A DNA stretch of 64,000 nt from Isoetes taiwanensis (GCA_021234155.1 JAJEKV010000023.1:5601945-5665944); one strand, 5' to 3'. Shown: positions 33,955 to 47,433, counted from the stretch's first letter. Notes: a model not told the origin generated them from the letters alone. Program-made: numbers and translations.

Positions 33955-35706
33955 TTAAATCATTCTTTTTGTCAACAATTCAATTATTGAATCAGAAATA
34001 TCATCCAACCAATTAGTAATAGGATGATCTCGAACATAGTCTACAATGTGATTTGAGTCTCTCAAGCCCTCCAACCATGGCTTCAGTTGGTTCAATAGAA
34101 ATGACCTATCCCTGCGTTCTGGATGGAAAGAGATTGGTGTGATCATAGTATGAGGGCTATTCTTATACCCTTTATATTGGTGATCATCAATCATCAAGGT
34201 ATTCGATGTGTTATAATATCCTCCAAGCTCTTTGTCCTTGTATACTTTCTGCAACACTTTCAAGCTTATGTTGACTTTCTGATACTTGAAACCTACCTTC
34301 ATGCACTTATCAACACCCCATTCAAACACCAACTTCTTCTTCAATTTTGCAGAAATACCCATCGGGTGATTGACTTCAAACTTGCAACATCCAAATCAGA
34401 CCACATGGCAATGTCAAAGTGTTCACTGCACCAGCTCAAAAACTCTATTGCATCTGGCCTTAAAATAACGAGCTTGCTCTTTGATAGATGCTGAGGCACT
34501 GTTCCTTCTTCGGGAATGCAAGTTGGGATCCCTCCCTTTGTCTCATACATTTTACCAAGCACTCCATTGAAATCAAATATAATTAACTTTCTCGACAACT
34601 TTGATTTTCTTTAAAGGAGGTGGAGGAGATGATCTGAGAAACTGTTTCAAAGCATCTACACTTCCCAAACCTATCACTTCTGTTTGATGCAAGCATAGAA
34701 AAACACATAAGAAAATACAAGCTTCAAATGCATTTCCCTAATAAATCATAGCATACCTTGCCTTTCAAATGACATATTGCTTGCAATCTTGGTCTTCTTT
34801 GGAGTTGCATCTTCAATTCTATTTGAGGCTGCACAAACTCCACAAAATATCAAAACCATTAGGGACCTCAATGGTTAAATTTCTAACTTGATTGCACTCA
34901 ATTAAGCATATGTTCCAAAATCAATGAAATTTAATGTTGATTTAGCTAGATTAGCATACCATTGAGCATTACACCATCACACATTGATGAACTTCTCATT
35001 TCCAAACGCTTCTGCACTCTTTGATCATCAAAAGTAGTCCTCTCTATTAATGCACAGCAGGATGTTTGATTAGATCATGATGAAATTTCAGAATCAAGTT
35101 ATTAAAACCATATTATTAGAACTTACCTATTGACAATTCCCGATCTCCAATGGTGGCTTCTTCTGATATGGGAAAGCTCTCTACTACAACTCAAAAACTT
35201 GTGTAAATAGATGCAAATATAAAGTGTGGACTCTAGCATTGGACTCGAAATACCTTTCTCGTTGTGGGGCAAAACCTCTGCATTGGTTAATTTGCTTATA
35301 TATCCAGTCGATGGAGTAATAAACGGACCTGTTGGAACACCATAATACAGTTTACCGTCTACCATTTTCTGTACTATAAAGATTGCTTGTACATAAAGAT
35401 ACATAACACTTACTTGAGGCATATAGATCTGTTTCGATTTCTTTCCCAGTATGTTGCAGCTCTTGAACATGATTAGGGCCATGAATCTTGGCTGTTACAG
35501 TCATCTCTAAATCTTACTTGCTAAAACCAAACAAGTGTATGCATGCCTTCAACAAAATTACCTTTTGTTTCCACTGAGAGAATTTTTACCTCCTCTTCTA
35601 CATTTTCTTCATTACCTTTCCCATTAACCTTTTCTTCTTCATAATGTGGAGATGCTTCTGCAATGTTTAATTTGCTTACATGTCCATTTGATGCAGTGAG
35701 AATATA
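33955..35706 (-). pseudogene. Gene Y: multi-exon FCP1-like HAD domain gene, split by gypsy element A
   Basis: The HAD domain on the minus strand reads KLIIFDFNGVLGKMYE (about 34585), LRPDAIEFLSWC, FDIAMWSDLDV, then after a one-base shift near 34360 KLVFEWGVDKC, NTLMIDDHQYKGYKN and VDYVRDHPI, to the stop at 33955. This is the FCP1/NIF order, with Asn at the second Asp of the DxD motif, as in gene X. Upstream exons with GTATGC donors include about 34758-34829 (ATPKKTKIASNMSFERQ) and about 34960-35040 (DDQRVQKRLEMRSSS). Two earlier exons share a repeat (ISKLTNAEVLPHNEKG and VSKLNIAEASPHYEEE). The exon at about 35640-35706 runs into the LTR of element A, so upstream exons lie beyond the window. 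Confidence 0.65.
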
Positions 35707-37377
35707 TGTGACGCTCCCTGAACATATACGACCCTCGGCCGTATACATACGGGGACTTTCCCCTCCCATGGCGACCAACTCGCCATGAGCAGGGCCCTCC
35801 GTCTATTTCGGGCCATCTATAATATGATGCCCGAAAGAAGGACACGAAGGGGTCATTCGGCCCACGCCTTCAATGGGGCTCCTACGTCGCGGAAGCGTGA
35901 ATACAAGGGTTAGCACACAGCATAAATCACATATAAATAACCACCACGAAGGGTGGCGCATCCATCCAAATACCAACGGCAAAGAATATGCATCTAAACC
36001 TAAGAAAACACCCCAAACCCATGGTTCTACCCTCGCTCGGACTCGGTGAGGATCGACCGACGGCTAGGTCTCAAGAGATCAGCGGGACAGAATCTTGACA
36101 TGGCGTTAGGCTGGCATAGAACATTGGCTAGGGTTGTCCACTCCATCCGCCCCTCCGGTGCACACTTTGCGGATGAGTCGAATCATGCTATGGCATCACT
36201 ATAGCCTTAGGACCGCTTGGACTCAAGGTATCACCCTCACGAGCCTACTCACGGGGTTCATGAAGCCCGTCCGATGAGGCAGGTCGGGGAAGCGTCCCCT
36301 TCCGGGATCACGGTGGTTCCATGGGTGGACTAGAGAATACGCTTGCCGCATCGGCGACCCCGCATCCGTGCGGAGCTTACTCGCCCTAAATCTACTCAAA
36401 GTGCAAGGTGCCCCATGCGGGTCACACCAACTACACCCGTGGGAGTGTCGGACCCATACCCGGCACGGATCGCCTAGCTCACCGGGCCGGCTATTAGGCC
36501 TAGTCCCTTTGTAGGAGTCTCAGGAGCCTTTTATGTTCGTGCAAGACCCCACCCCCACTTCACCACTGTGTCCCTTGTTTGGTGCTAAGCCATTCCATAG
36601 CATCCACGACTCGGTGGGCTCTTGTGCACAGGCCGCATTATTGGGATAATAGAGGGCTCTACCTAGGAGCATACTACAATATATGGGCTCAGAGGTCTCT
36701 ACCCCCCTTATTTCCCCCATTTCCAGAGTAAGACTATGCAAAGAACTATCAATCCATCCTTTGAGAGCAAATCCAAAATCAGAATATAAAGAGAACTTAC
36801 CTTTACAACCAAGGGTTAGTTCCTACGAGTAAAAACACGAGAGAAACGGACAAAACAACACAACAAGTGCCCAAAAAGGGCTTATCCTAGAATATCAGCC
36901 TATACTAGCCACCTACCCGAAGTTCCTTGGACCCGTTATCGTTGGCGCTTCCATCTTCTTGGGACTTGGCGTTTAGCTCTGGCGGCAGTGCAGTGCTAGG
37001 CAAGGGTGGCGCCGTTGGGCAAAGGTAGGTAGGGCTCGGCTCCTCAAAGGTGGCTTCGGCTCCTCCCGGCTCCTCCGCAGTGGGTTATGGCTGATATGGG
37101 GGTAGTGATTCACCTTGATGCCTCAATTAGCATCACCATGTTAGCCAATCGATTTTGGCCAAGTGGCACCTTCCCAAACCATAATTAACTTAATTATCCC
37201 TTTTACATATTAATTCCTTAATTATAGGTTATTATCCTTAATAATTAAATTAGCATAGCTAATTTAATCCCTTTTAGGTCAACCCCCTAGGTTACCATAC
37301 CCCATGGTGGCGTATCTATACTGGGTGACGTGTCAATATATTTATACATATACCGTATAAATACTTGGAACGTCACA
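35707..37377 (-). repeat. 3' LTR of element A
   Basis: Bounded by TGTGACG and CGTCACA, 1671 bases, matching the LTRs of element B and the partial LTR at 63432. It is preceded on the minus strand by the polypurine tract, which identifies it as the 3' LTR. Confidence 0.92.
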
Positions 37378-37392
37378 TTCTCCCCTCCTTAG
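37378..37392 (-). other. Polypurine tract of element A
   Basis: On the minus strand TAAGGAGGGGAGAA abuts the 3' LTR, the expected primer for plus-strand DNA synthesis. Element B has the same tract at 56818-56832. Confidence 0.85.
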
Positions 37393-38043
37393 AAAATAAT
37401 GCTGTCCTCAGCATTGGGGTTAGATACAATTGTAGTACATGACATTATAAAGGAAGGGAATTCCTTATTCCAGAAAGTAATATATTAAAGCTTTCAAGTT
37501 TACAACAGTTTAAGCAGCAAAAGTACAATTCACATCCTTATCATAATTAAAAAGTGCAAGGACCAAAGTCCAAGATTAACAACAACAGAACATGTAGATA
37601 ACATAAAGCGAAGAAATCGGGTCATCAGCAACCCCCTAACATGGACAGGTCACGTACCGCTCACTGGCCTGCACATGGTAATATATCAGTTTATATATAT
37701 ATAAAATAATTAGGTTGTGGTTGAAGGGTCCACCCCCTATATAAAAAAAAAATGAAAGAAAATTTATCTAGAAGGAACCTATCATGCCTATGGTTCGCAG
37801 TTCATTGTGGCGTAAGGAATGGTCAGGTTCCTATTATAGCCAAGATGAATGCGGTTATGAAGTACATGCTTTACAAGCAGTTCGCGGTCATGTCCACATT
37901 GACAGTACACCACGTCCTAAGGAACACAAAGGTGATCCCATCATCGGTAACCGTTGTTAATTACGATGCATCTACCCCCCTACTGATTCTCGGCGAATCA
38001 AGTCTTCAAGCTTACCGCCGGGAGCGGGGTTGATAGCATCGTT
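37393..38043 (-). other. Element A 3' untranslated region and end of integrase
   Basis: On the minus strand it begins with the tail of the integrase frame (AINPA...GKLEDLIRRE near 38000), homologous to element B at 56150-56205, followed by about 600 bases of untranslated sequence shared with B. Confidence 0.7.
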
Positions 38044-41000
38044 CACAAGGCCCCCAAAAAAGAACACGCATAAATAATCACCATGAAAACTAGTATAAGT
38101 GTGATTTTTCATACTGATAAATTGTAATCTCATAAAAAACTATATATTCTACATGGTTTTGTAAATCATTACTAGTTTGCATCATATTTTTTATACTAAT
38201 TCTATTTCTTATACTAGTTTCTTGAAATCATCCCTAGTTGGGAGGTGTTTTTCTAGCGTGCATTTTTTAATACTGTAATATAGGATGATTTTTAATGCTA
38301 ATTGTCAATAACCTATATGGTTTTTGTAATGTAGTTCTAATGCGCTAAACTTAGTTCAAAGATCGCATTTGATTTTGCAAATATGCTATGCTTTTGCTAC
38401 TTGCTTATTTTATAGTCCATTTTGATCTGGTTTATTTTGTTGCTTTTATTATAAAGCCACTATTGATCTTGAGCATAATTTTCCATATTAACTAGTCATT
38501 CCAACTACTATACCTAATTCTTCAGGTGTTGCAATCTTCAAAAGCATTAGAATATCTTAATAGCCAGGAACTTCAGTTCGCCATCTCTCTGTAGTATGTG
38601 GTATTGGGTGTCGATGAATGGTGATAAGTATGGATATGCCACATTATCTATAGTTTTGTCGATGGATGAGAATAGACCCATAGTCGTTTCTTCGTCAAAA
38701 GATTGAAGCAATGAAATAATTATTGAAATTTTGACCAGCATACCTTGGGACTTAGCGGCCATGGTAAATTCAGATTTGACTGATTACAAGTGCTTTAATC
38801 ACCTAGAGGTCTACGTGGCTCATAAATATGGTGATCATGCCATTGAGTAATGTTTTAGAAAATGTTTGTTGAAGGATGCATTATCTTTTCTTTCATTCAC
38901 ATCTTTCTCTCTAGCCATAGATCAGTTTGAGTAGAAGTTATACAATACAAGTTCAATGTCGTAAACAACTTGAGTGAACTTATGGTCCACTAGATTGGGT
39001 GCTATTTGTAGGGCATTGTTACATTTTGACAAATAAAATACATTTATTAATTAATTGATATATATTTTGTAGGGAATGACATGTGGTATCTTTAGCATGT
39101 AGTGCACAACTACATATAGCCATCTATAGCAACTGAAGGAATTAAAAAAAGGGTTCTCAAGGAATGCGTTCTAGAGCGTCGAACATTCTAAAACATTCCA
39201 CTTTGGGTTTTTGCAAAGTTTGAAAAAAAAATCTATCTTTAGATTGAGGTGCTTACTGAGGTGCTTATCCATGAGCATGGGAGCACTTGTTGAAGTATGC
39301 TTTACTGTAATATTTACAATTTGTAACTTAATTAGCATAAACAAATGAATGCCAATAAATGCTTTGGCTACTTCCGGGTGGGCTTGGGATACTTGCAGCA
39401 GGTATGTTAAATATGCTAGCCCCTTGACGATCATCTTTAATAAACAAAAGTCATTAGATTTTCTATATTATTTAATAGTCAAATTCCAGCCTCTTTGGTA
39501 GAACCTTCAGCGCCATCAGATCCAACATGGGCATCATACCTTGTCACTGGTTCTAAAAAGCCTTCAATAAGTGGGATGGCATAGAAGGTTCAGATAAACC
39601 AGTCTCCTGCACTGGATCAACTTAGTTTGGTTGCTTAATCTGATGATATGAACTAGTGAATCCAAAAAAACCAAAAAATGCTGCCAGTAAATCCAAGGAC
39701 TGCTTAGAAAAACATTGGGAAGAATTTAGGAGTTTGCATGTCTGAATTATGTGGTGGGTGGAAGATGGTGCTCTTATGCGTGGGTGAGGCAAATATGCAT
39801 CAGCACATTGAGGAGCGAACATTTGCAATAGTGGTAAGTATTTAGTAGACTAAAGCACCTGATGAGAGTATTGTGGCAGATCCGAATTGACTTGTAGAGA
39901 AATGTCGGATTTCTGGATGCCATTTGGCAACAAACCTAGGGCCAATTTAATTACAGCTCCAATGGGGGGGGAGGGAGGGCAAGTTGCCTTCAGCCACAAT
40001 AATCTATTACGTCTTTATTGGAATACGCACCTCTACAAAATCCAGCAATTTGAGTTCTCTATACTAAGTAGGAGACTGCAAAAAGTGTGACGACATCAGA
40101 GTGACTTTTTTATGCCCATGCATGTTTGATATATCCCTGTGAGAGGTGCTTCAATAGTTATGTTAAATTCCTTTTATAAATTACAAGTTATAATAATGTA
40201 GTCGTGTGCTTGCAGGTTTGAATTGTGTGCCATCCAAGTAATGTCTGGGAGGTGTGTTGCAGGTTACTGTGCCCTTGTGGGAGCGGTCCATAGTTGGCAC
40301 AAAGAAGAGAGAGGAGAGAGAAACTAATGTTGTAACTGGGAAAACATGTCATGCGAAATTGGCTAGCCAAATTTTTAGTGTAGGGAAGTTCCATGTGGTA
40401 GCACCATATTAAAAAAGTACAACTTCATTAAAAATCGTAACTTGAGCTGTTGAAGAAGTTGTTGCTCTTTATTTCTCCAGTTCCAAATTCTCATGGTTCA
40501 TTTGAACCTTATCAGTCAAACATCTCTACATAGGTGATGTTTCAAATGAAAAACAGTGGGATCTGGGTTAAAAAAACTATCAATTCATTCGCCAAATCCA
40601 GTTTTATTTTTCACAAATCTACTAATTGATACATTGGGGTACAACAATTGATTTATTTTGTGCCTCCCCTCTGAGATTGTTTTCAATCTTTCTAAAATCT
40701 AGTAATGGATGAAGCTCTACTTTTCGGAGCCATATTGCTCATTGTCTGATGGAGATCGGAGTAACTGATATGTTTATACTGCTTTTTTATCATATCGTGG
40801 AGTAGGCTGCTCTCGCTCTCAATGGATGTTGTAATGCGCACAATGCAGGTTATATTGCAGAGAGTAGCATTTGTCTTAACTTATAGATATAACTACCATA
40901 CTTAGGAAGCAAGAGCGATTCTTTAGCTGTGCCCCCATTTGGCATTGCCCCAAGAGAAAAAGTAAAGGCAATTTGACAATTTCAAAAACTGCAGGAGCAT

Positions 41001-44000
41001 TGTTGGGAAATACCCCATTAGAGTTCTCCAATCATTCTTCCGCACAGGTTTAAATTTTGGAATTCAAAAAAGTGATGGCCGTTGATTTTTTCTTTGGTTT
41101 TTTTTTGCCGTACATTTGTGGACGACAGAAGCAGGCCCCTTCAAATTCGTGCAACCGCGTGGAGATGTGGGGATCTGCACATGGGTTTCCAGATTTGTTG
41201 GGGCCGGATGGCAAACTATATCTTCCAATTCCTGTTTTGGATTTGCTAGTCTGTGCTGCGGCTTGCAAATCAATGCCATCATGGGCCGGATGATCTTTGT
41301 AAACGCTTCCCCTTTCTGGTTGTAAATACTTCCTCTGTTCAGGCTTAGAATATGCAGATTAAACGGTACCCAGCTGCTGAATGCCGCTTTGAATCTTTGC
41401 AACAACTCTTAAATGAAGGCCTTGGCTATGGTATGGCATCATGACTGACCGAAAAGCATTTTCCAGGCCCTAGAGAGCAAGCAATGTATGGGATATTTAG
41501 ATTTTTGATGGTTTCAAAGATGGCTCCTTCTTGCTGTGGACGCATGGGCCTGCTGCTCCATTCAGCAAAAAGCATGCCTCTGTTATGCAAAAATGGAGAA
41601 CATGTTTTTATTTGAGCGGTTTTTAGAGGGTTGCGTATTTGTGGTTGGAGGTCAGCAGAAGGATGGAGCCAAAGACATTTCTTTATTTGACATTACAGGT
41701 CTCCGGCTCCGGCTCCGGCTCCGGCTCCTGAGTCTCTGCGTCTCTCCCCATCGTGAATCTGGATCGTGCATGTAAGCCCTGTGCTGGCTAGAGCATGGAG
41801 CTCCTTCTGATTTGGATTTGGATTTTGCCACGTGTGCAGTAATATCCAAAGGATGAGCGATTTTTTAATTTTTGTTTTCCAAACCCATTAGAGTTTGACC
41901 CCATAAATATAAAGGGCTTTTTTTTTAATTTTTCTTTTAATTCTTCACTTGATAACGCCCCAAACCCTATTTCCCTCCATTTTTCTAATGCGGCAGCGGT
42001 GGTGGAGCTGAGAGCTCCCATTTGGCTTCGCTGGATGCAGCCATGCTCCACTTAGCAGCGTCCATATGACCTAAAGGATGCCGATCCATAACATAGGGCG
42101 GAAACATGCTTCTTTGAGAACAAGCATAGGCATGGCAGTTTACCTGAGGCTCTTCACAGAATATAGGCATCCGACCAGCATATTTCAGCTCTTGCTCTAT
42201 GCTTGGTTGCTTTCTTATTTCTTTGATTTTTTCGTTTTTGGAGCTCTTGTTTTGTTGCATTAGATTTCAAGCATGAGTTGTGTTACAGATCAATTTCTTA
42301 TCTTATATTTTGTGCTCTGGTGTTGACCAGAAGAGGATCCTGCTGCAGGTTCCGCAGCCGTCTATGCAACCCGGAAACTGGATTCCGGAAGAGGTTAGTT
42401 GCTTGGTTATTGCTGGTGTTTTGATTTGCTATTGGAAACGCAAGTGCAGGGTGAGCTTGATTGAAGCAGGATGCAATAGTTTCAATTCTGAAACTCTGTC
42501 ACAGCTGATGGTTATGCAGACAGGCTTTAGGCTGGAAAATTAAAACCCCACTGTGATCTATGCTTATTTTGCTTATTTTGGAGGAAGTACAGCTCGATTT
42601 CAACATCTCAAGCTCCTATCTTGACTGGTAAAAGATCTTTTATTGACTGGTACGTAGTTGCAGCATTGGTTTGAGCTTATTTTTGTTAAAAGCATTGTAC
42701 AAAGGTTAGATCCTAGTTGATGTTTGGCATGATTGCATGGCTATTCCTTAGTGCTTATCTATTTCCATTTGTTAGAGCAGACTACATTTGACTCTGGAAG
42801 ATATTTTTATTATCTTCAACAGTTTATTCATCTAGTTTATTCATCTTCTGTATGATCCGAACCTGTCTTTTTTCAGGGTTATTACTGGGGTTAACAGGGC
42901 CAAATGGCTTTCTTGCATATTACACTAGGTAATGCTTTCTTGACTGGTACGTAGTTGCAGCATTGGTTTGAGCTTATTTTTGTTAAAAGCATTGTACAAA
43001 GGTTAGATCCTAGTTGATGTTTGGCATGATTGCATGGCTATTCCTTAGTGCTTATCTATTTCCATTTGTTAGAGCAGACCACATTTGACTCTGGAAGATA
43101 TTTTTATTATCTTCAATAGTTTATTCATCTAGTTTATTCATCTTCTGTATGATCCGAACCTGTCTTTTTTCAGGGTTATTACTGGGGTTAACAGGGCCAA
43201 ATGGCTTTCTTGCATATTACACTAGGTAATGCTCCTTTCTTTCCATGCTTTTACGCAATCTGGCTTCTAAATTGCTCATTCCGTTTAGGAATGATTATGC
43301 TTCTAAAGAAATTTGGCTTCTAAATTGGTCATTCCTTTTAGGTGTCTGGCTCTTTAGAAACATACCACATGATTATATCTGATCTAATTGTATTGTGAAA
43401 CACATGGTAAGATTGTGGGTTCAACTCCCACATGTTCACCTTCCCATTGTAGTCACAAAATTCCCTAAATCCTCTACTGCATTGTCATACAACACTATTA
43501 AATATCATACGCTCAAAATTAGGTTGTAAAATTATACTGGTAAACTATTTGATAATATTGCAGTGGTTAACCATTTGGTATCATGCAAAAAAAATCATAC
43601 TAGCAAATCTAAACCAACTATACTTATCATATGTCGTTGTTACAATTAATTACTATAAACTCATACTAGCAAACCTAAACCAATTACATTTATCGTATGT
43701 TGTTACGATTAATCACTATAAACCATTGTAACATAGACACTTAAAATTATCATGTGTATATGCTAAGGAAGATAGATGGGATTGATAATCATTCTATTAA
43801 ACTAGACATATTAAGCAATAATGCACATCATATATTTTAAGTTGTTATAAAGACTAACTATAACTATCATGTTCTACTACCATATCAAAAAACAATGATC
43901 TTTTATCACGTCGTGGAATTGTATTGATGAACTATAATGTATAACCAGATATGGTTTGTAAACTTTTTGGCCCACATATCGGTAATGATTTTAAGATTTG

Positions 44001-44059
44001 GTTTTCACTAATAAATCATTTCAAAAAAATCATACTGATTCAATTTTGGGGGCCTTGTG
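38044..44059. mobile_element. 6,016-bp DNA transposon with 16-bp TIRs, inserted in element A
   Basis: The ends are perfect inverted repeats, CACAAGGCCCCCAAAA at 38044 and its complement ending at 44059, flanked by the 3-bp target duplication GTT (38041-38043 and 44060-44062). Removing it rejoins the integrase tail of element A (TIN then DAINPA). A 3-bp TSD with CAC...GTG ends fits the En/Spm-CACTA superfamily, although the ends are CACAA rather than CACTA. The interior is AT-rich with no transposase; short open frames (such as minus 38547-38762 and plus 41057-41293) and a spliced-looking stretch near 42340-42450 may be captured gene fragments. It includes a GGCTCC run at 41702-41728. Confidence 0.88.
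42643..43235 (+). repeat. Direct tandem duplication of 297 bases
   Basis: Sequence starting TTGACTGGTACGTAGTTG at 42643 is repeated from 42940 with very few differences, both copies ending with TACACTAGGTAATGC. It is inside the 6-kb DNA transposon and noncoding. Confidence 0.92.
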
Positions 44060-45202
44060 GTTGATGGTGCGGCCTTGAGATTCGCGCATGAAATCCGGAT
44101 AGTGCTTCTCAAGATCTGTTTGCATCACCCACATAGCATCCTCGACTGGCAAGTGTTTCCACTTGACCAAATATTGTAACATTTGAGTCCTTCTGGTCTG
44201 TTTATAAGCTCGATCAAGAAGAGCTTCAGGCACTATCTCTAGTTGTTCCTCTGTCATTTCGGGGAGGGTTGGGGTTTCAAAACCTCCTGCGGATCGTGGG
44301 TGTCTTTGCTTTAGAAGACTCACATGAAAACCTTGTGGATCTTTAAGCAAGGTGGCAAGTCCAGCGATATGCTTGCTCCCCAACACGTTGGTGATTTTGA
44401 GCGGTCCAGCCCATCCGGGTGCTAGCTTTTTGCGATTACCAATCTTAAGCTTGGCTTGTTTTACCTTAATCTTAAGCCAAACCGATTCACCCACCGGAAG
44501 ACTCGTGGGGTCTGTGCTTATCGGCTACACTCTTAGCGGCGACAAGCGTGCGACCAATAGGTAAACCACGAACTTCCTCGACCCGAGCTTGCATTTCCAA
44601 GAGGAGTTGCCGAGAGACCTCCACTTTAGAAGCGGGGTTATGCCATTAATGCGGAGTAAGGCATTGATAACCATAATTTATCATGAAGGGAGACATTCGG
44701 AAGATTCTGTTTCATCTTGTTATAGGCAAATTCGACCCGGATAAATATAGTCAGCCCATTGGGATTGCTTACTCCACACATAACTTCGTAGCATATCCTC
44801 TATAATACGATTGGTACGCTCTGTCTGACCATCCGTCTGAGGATGATATGCGGTACTCATAGCAAGCTTAGTCTGGATAGTAGCAAAGAAATCTCTCCAG
44901 AAAGCACTTACAAATTTGGGATCCCTGTCGGAGACAATAACTCGTGGCATTCCGTGCAATCTGAAGATCTCCTTTGCAAAAAGCATAGCATTATCGAAGG
45001 CTGTGTCCGTGGTACGACATGGCAAGAAATGAGCCATTTTGGACAATTTGTCGACCACTACCATTAACGCATCATATCCACGGAGAGTACGTGGAAGGCC
45101 CACAATGAAATCCATGGTTATCACTTCCCACTTAGCGTTGGGCACATCCAAAGGTTGCAACTCTCCTGGAGTCCTTAATTGTTCCGCCTTGGTCTGCTGA
45201 CA
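44060..45202 (-). pseudogene. Element A integrase core, GPF/Y region and chromodomain (C-terminal half)
   Basis: From 45202 downward on the minus strand: QQTKAEQLR (end of the zinc-binding domain, the rest at 58460), MDFIVGLPRTLRGYDALM with the first catalytic Asp, IVSDRDPKFVSAFW with the second, and STAYHPQTDGQTERTNR with the catalytic Glu. A damaged segment (44500-44720) is followed by GWAGPLKI and FHVSLLKQ (GPF/Y module) and a chromodomain-like LQYLVKWKHLPVEDAMWV. Element B inserted in the zinc-finger coding region. Confidence 0.85.
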
Positions 45203-45207
45203 CACTT

Positions 45208-46834
45208 TGTGACGTTCCAAGTATTTATACGGTATACGTATAGATATGTTGACACGTCACCCAGTATAGATACGCTACCATGGGGCATGGTAACCTAGGG
45301 GGTTGACTTAAAAAGGATTAAATTAGCTATGCTAATTTAATTGTTAAAGATAATAACCTACATTTAAGGGATCATTATTTATAAAGGATAATTAAACTAA
45401 TTATCCTTTGGGAACGCGCCACCTGGCCAAACCTGGTTGGCCAGCATGGTGAATGCTATTTTGGACCGATAAGGTGGATCACCACCCCGTATCCACCATA
45501 ATCGACCTGGTGGCGCCTACCTTGGGATTGAGCCGAGCGCCACCTTGCCCCAAGACTTGCACCTGTGATCGAGGTGAGCATCGAAGTTTGAAGGATGGAG
45601 GCACCAAACGATAACGGGTCGAAAGGGAATACTGGTGGATGGCTAGTATAGGGTGATATTCTAGGGTAGCCCCTTTTGGGCACTTGTGTGTTGTCTTGTA
45701 TGTTTCTCTGTGCTTTTTATTCGTAGGAACTAACCCTTGGTTGAAAAGGTAAGTTCTCTTTATATTTTGATTCGGGTTTTGCTCTCAAAGGATGGATTGA
45801 TAGTTCTTTGCTTAGTTAGCACTCGAGATGGGGGATTACGGGAGGGTAGAGACCTCACGAGCCCATATATTGTAGTATACTCCTAGATAAAGCCCCGTAT
45901 TATTCCAATATTGCGGCACATTGCACAAGAACCCTTAGGGTCATAGATGCTATGGTAATTGGCTTAGCACCGGACAAGGAACACTGGTGGTGAAGTGGAG
46001 GTGGGGTCTCGCACGAACATAAAAGGCTCACAGGACTCCTATAGCGAGCTAGACCGATAGCCCGGTCACGTAGAGGGCGGGTATGGGTCCGACACTCCAC
46101 AGGTGGGAAGGTGTGACCCGTATGGGGCACCTTGCACTTTGAGTAGATTTAGGGCGAGTAAGTCGGGTGCGGATGCGGGGGTTGTGATGCGCACGTATTC
46201 TCTAGCTTCGCCCATGGAGCCTTTGTGATTACGGAAGGGGCGCTTCCCACGACCTGCCTCATCGGGACCAGGGGCTTCATGAACCCCGGAGTAGGCTCAG
46301 CCGGGGGTGATGCCTCGAGCCTGCGTCTCAGGAAGGCTATAGCGGCGCCATAGCGTGAATTGACCCATCCGCAAAGTGTGCGGGAGGGGCGGATGGAGTG
46401 GACAACCCTAGCCAATGTTCTATGCCAGCCAACGCCATGTCAAGATTAAATGCGCGCTGATCTCTTGAGGCCTAGCCGTCGGTCGATCCTCACTTTGGAG
46501 TGCAGGCGGGGTAGAACCATGGGTTTGGGGTGTTCTCTTAGGTTTAGATGCATATTCTTTGCCGTTGGTATTTGGATGGATATGCCACCCTTCGTGGTGG
46601 ATATTTATATGTGATTTATGCTGTGTGCTAACCCTTGTATTCACGCTTCCGCGACGTAGGAGCCCCATTGAAGGCGTGGGCCGAATGACCCCTTCGTGTC
46701 CTTCTTCCGGGCATCGTATTATAGGTGGCCCGAAATAGACGGAGGGCCCTTCTCATGGCGAGTTGGTCGCCATGGGAGGGGAAAGTCCCCGTATGTATAC
46801 GTCCGAGGGTCGTATATGTTCAGGGAGCGTCACA
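45208..46834 (+). repeat. 5' LTR of element B
   Basis: 1627 bases. Over most of its length it is identical to the 3' LTR; differences are concentrated in short patches near CTG or CCGG contexts (compare about 45890-46340 with 57530-57960). Confidence 0.93.
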
Positions 46835-46835
46835 G

Positions 46836-46847
46836 TGGTATCAGAGC
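46836..46847 (+). other. Primer-binding site, initiator tRNA-Met
   Basis: TGGTATCAGAGC lies one base after the 5' LTR and is the complement of the 3' end of plant initiator tRNA-Met, the usual primer for chromoviruses. Element A has the same site at 63419-63430. Confidence 0.9.
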
Positions 46848-47433
46848 ATGGTTCTGGGAAGCCAAACTATTGCACTGGCCACATACTAACTCGATAGATC
46901 GTTAGCTAGAGAGTGAGGATTTTGGAGTAGTACTGAGTTTTTTTGGGTGGTGTAATGGATGCGCCATGCTTGCTTTAGTGTGGTATAATTGTAATTGAGA
47001 GGGTGTACCGGTACCCAACCCTAACCCTAAGTGGGAGGGGGGCGGGGGGGGTGTCGGGTGGCGCTTGAAGTAGAAACCTCGGGGTAGGGGTGCCGCCACC
47101 TAAAAAAAAAAAAAAAAAAAAAAAAAAACCCAAACCCTAAGTGGCGGGGGGGGTACGGGGCCTTGTGGCGCTTAATGGCGACGTCGAGGTAGGGGGTGCC
47201 CGCCACCTCGAAAAGCGCGCCCCGTCACTTTTTCATAAAAAGTTTTTTAGGGTTAAAATTTTAAAAGTGACTTTTTCTTTCACTTTTCTTAAACACCTAG
47301 CGCCCTTTTGAGCTCCGCCTGGCCGCCATAGCCGCCGGAACTAGAAGCTTCCCTCTGCCATAGCCAAACCTCGCCCCTTACCTTTCTCCCCCAAGCGCCT
47401 GCCCAGCGCCCACCTAGCGCCTACTCTATAAGG
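46848..47433 (+). other. Leader of element B with duplicated GC-rich segment
   Basis: A unit with AACCCTAAGTGG, a G-rich run, TGGCGCTT, GTAGGGGTGC and CGCCACCT occurs at about 47018-47102 and again at about 47132-47210, separated by a run of 26 or more A. No coding frame is evident before the ATG at 47434. Confidence 0.6.

Noticed and set aside
44030-44059. Integrase of element A ending in NHKAPKIESV
   Set aside because: The last codons come from the inserted DNA transposon; the true tail continues at 38043 on the minus strand.
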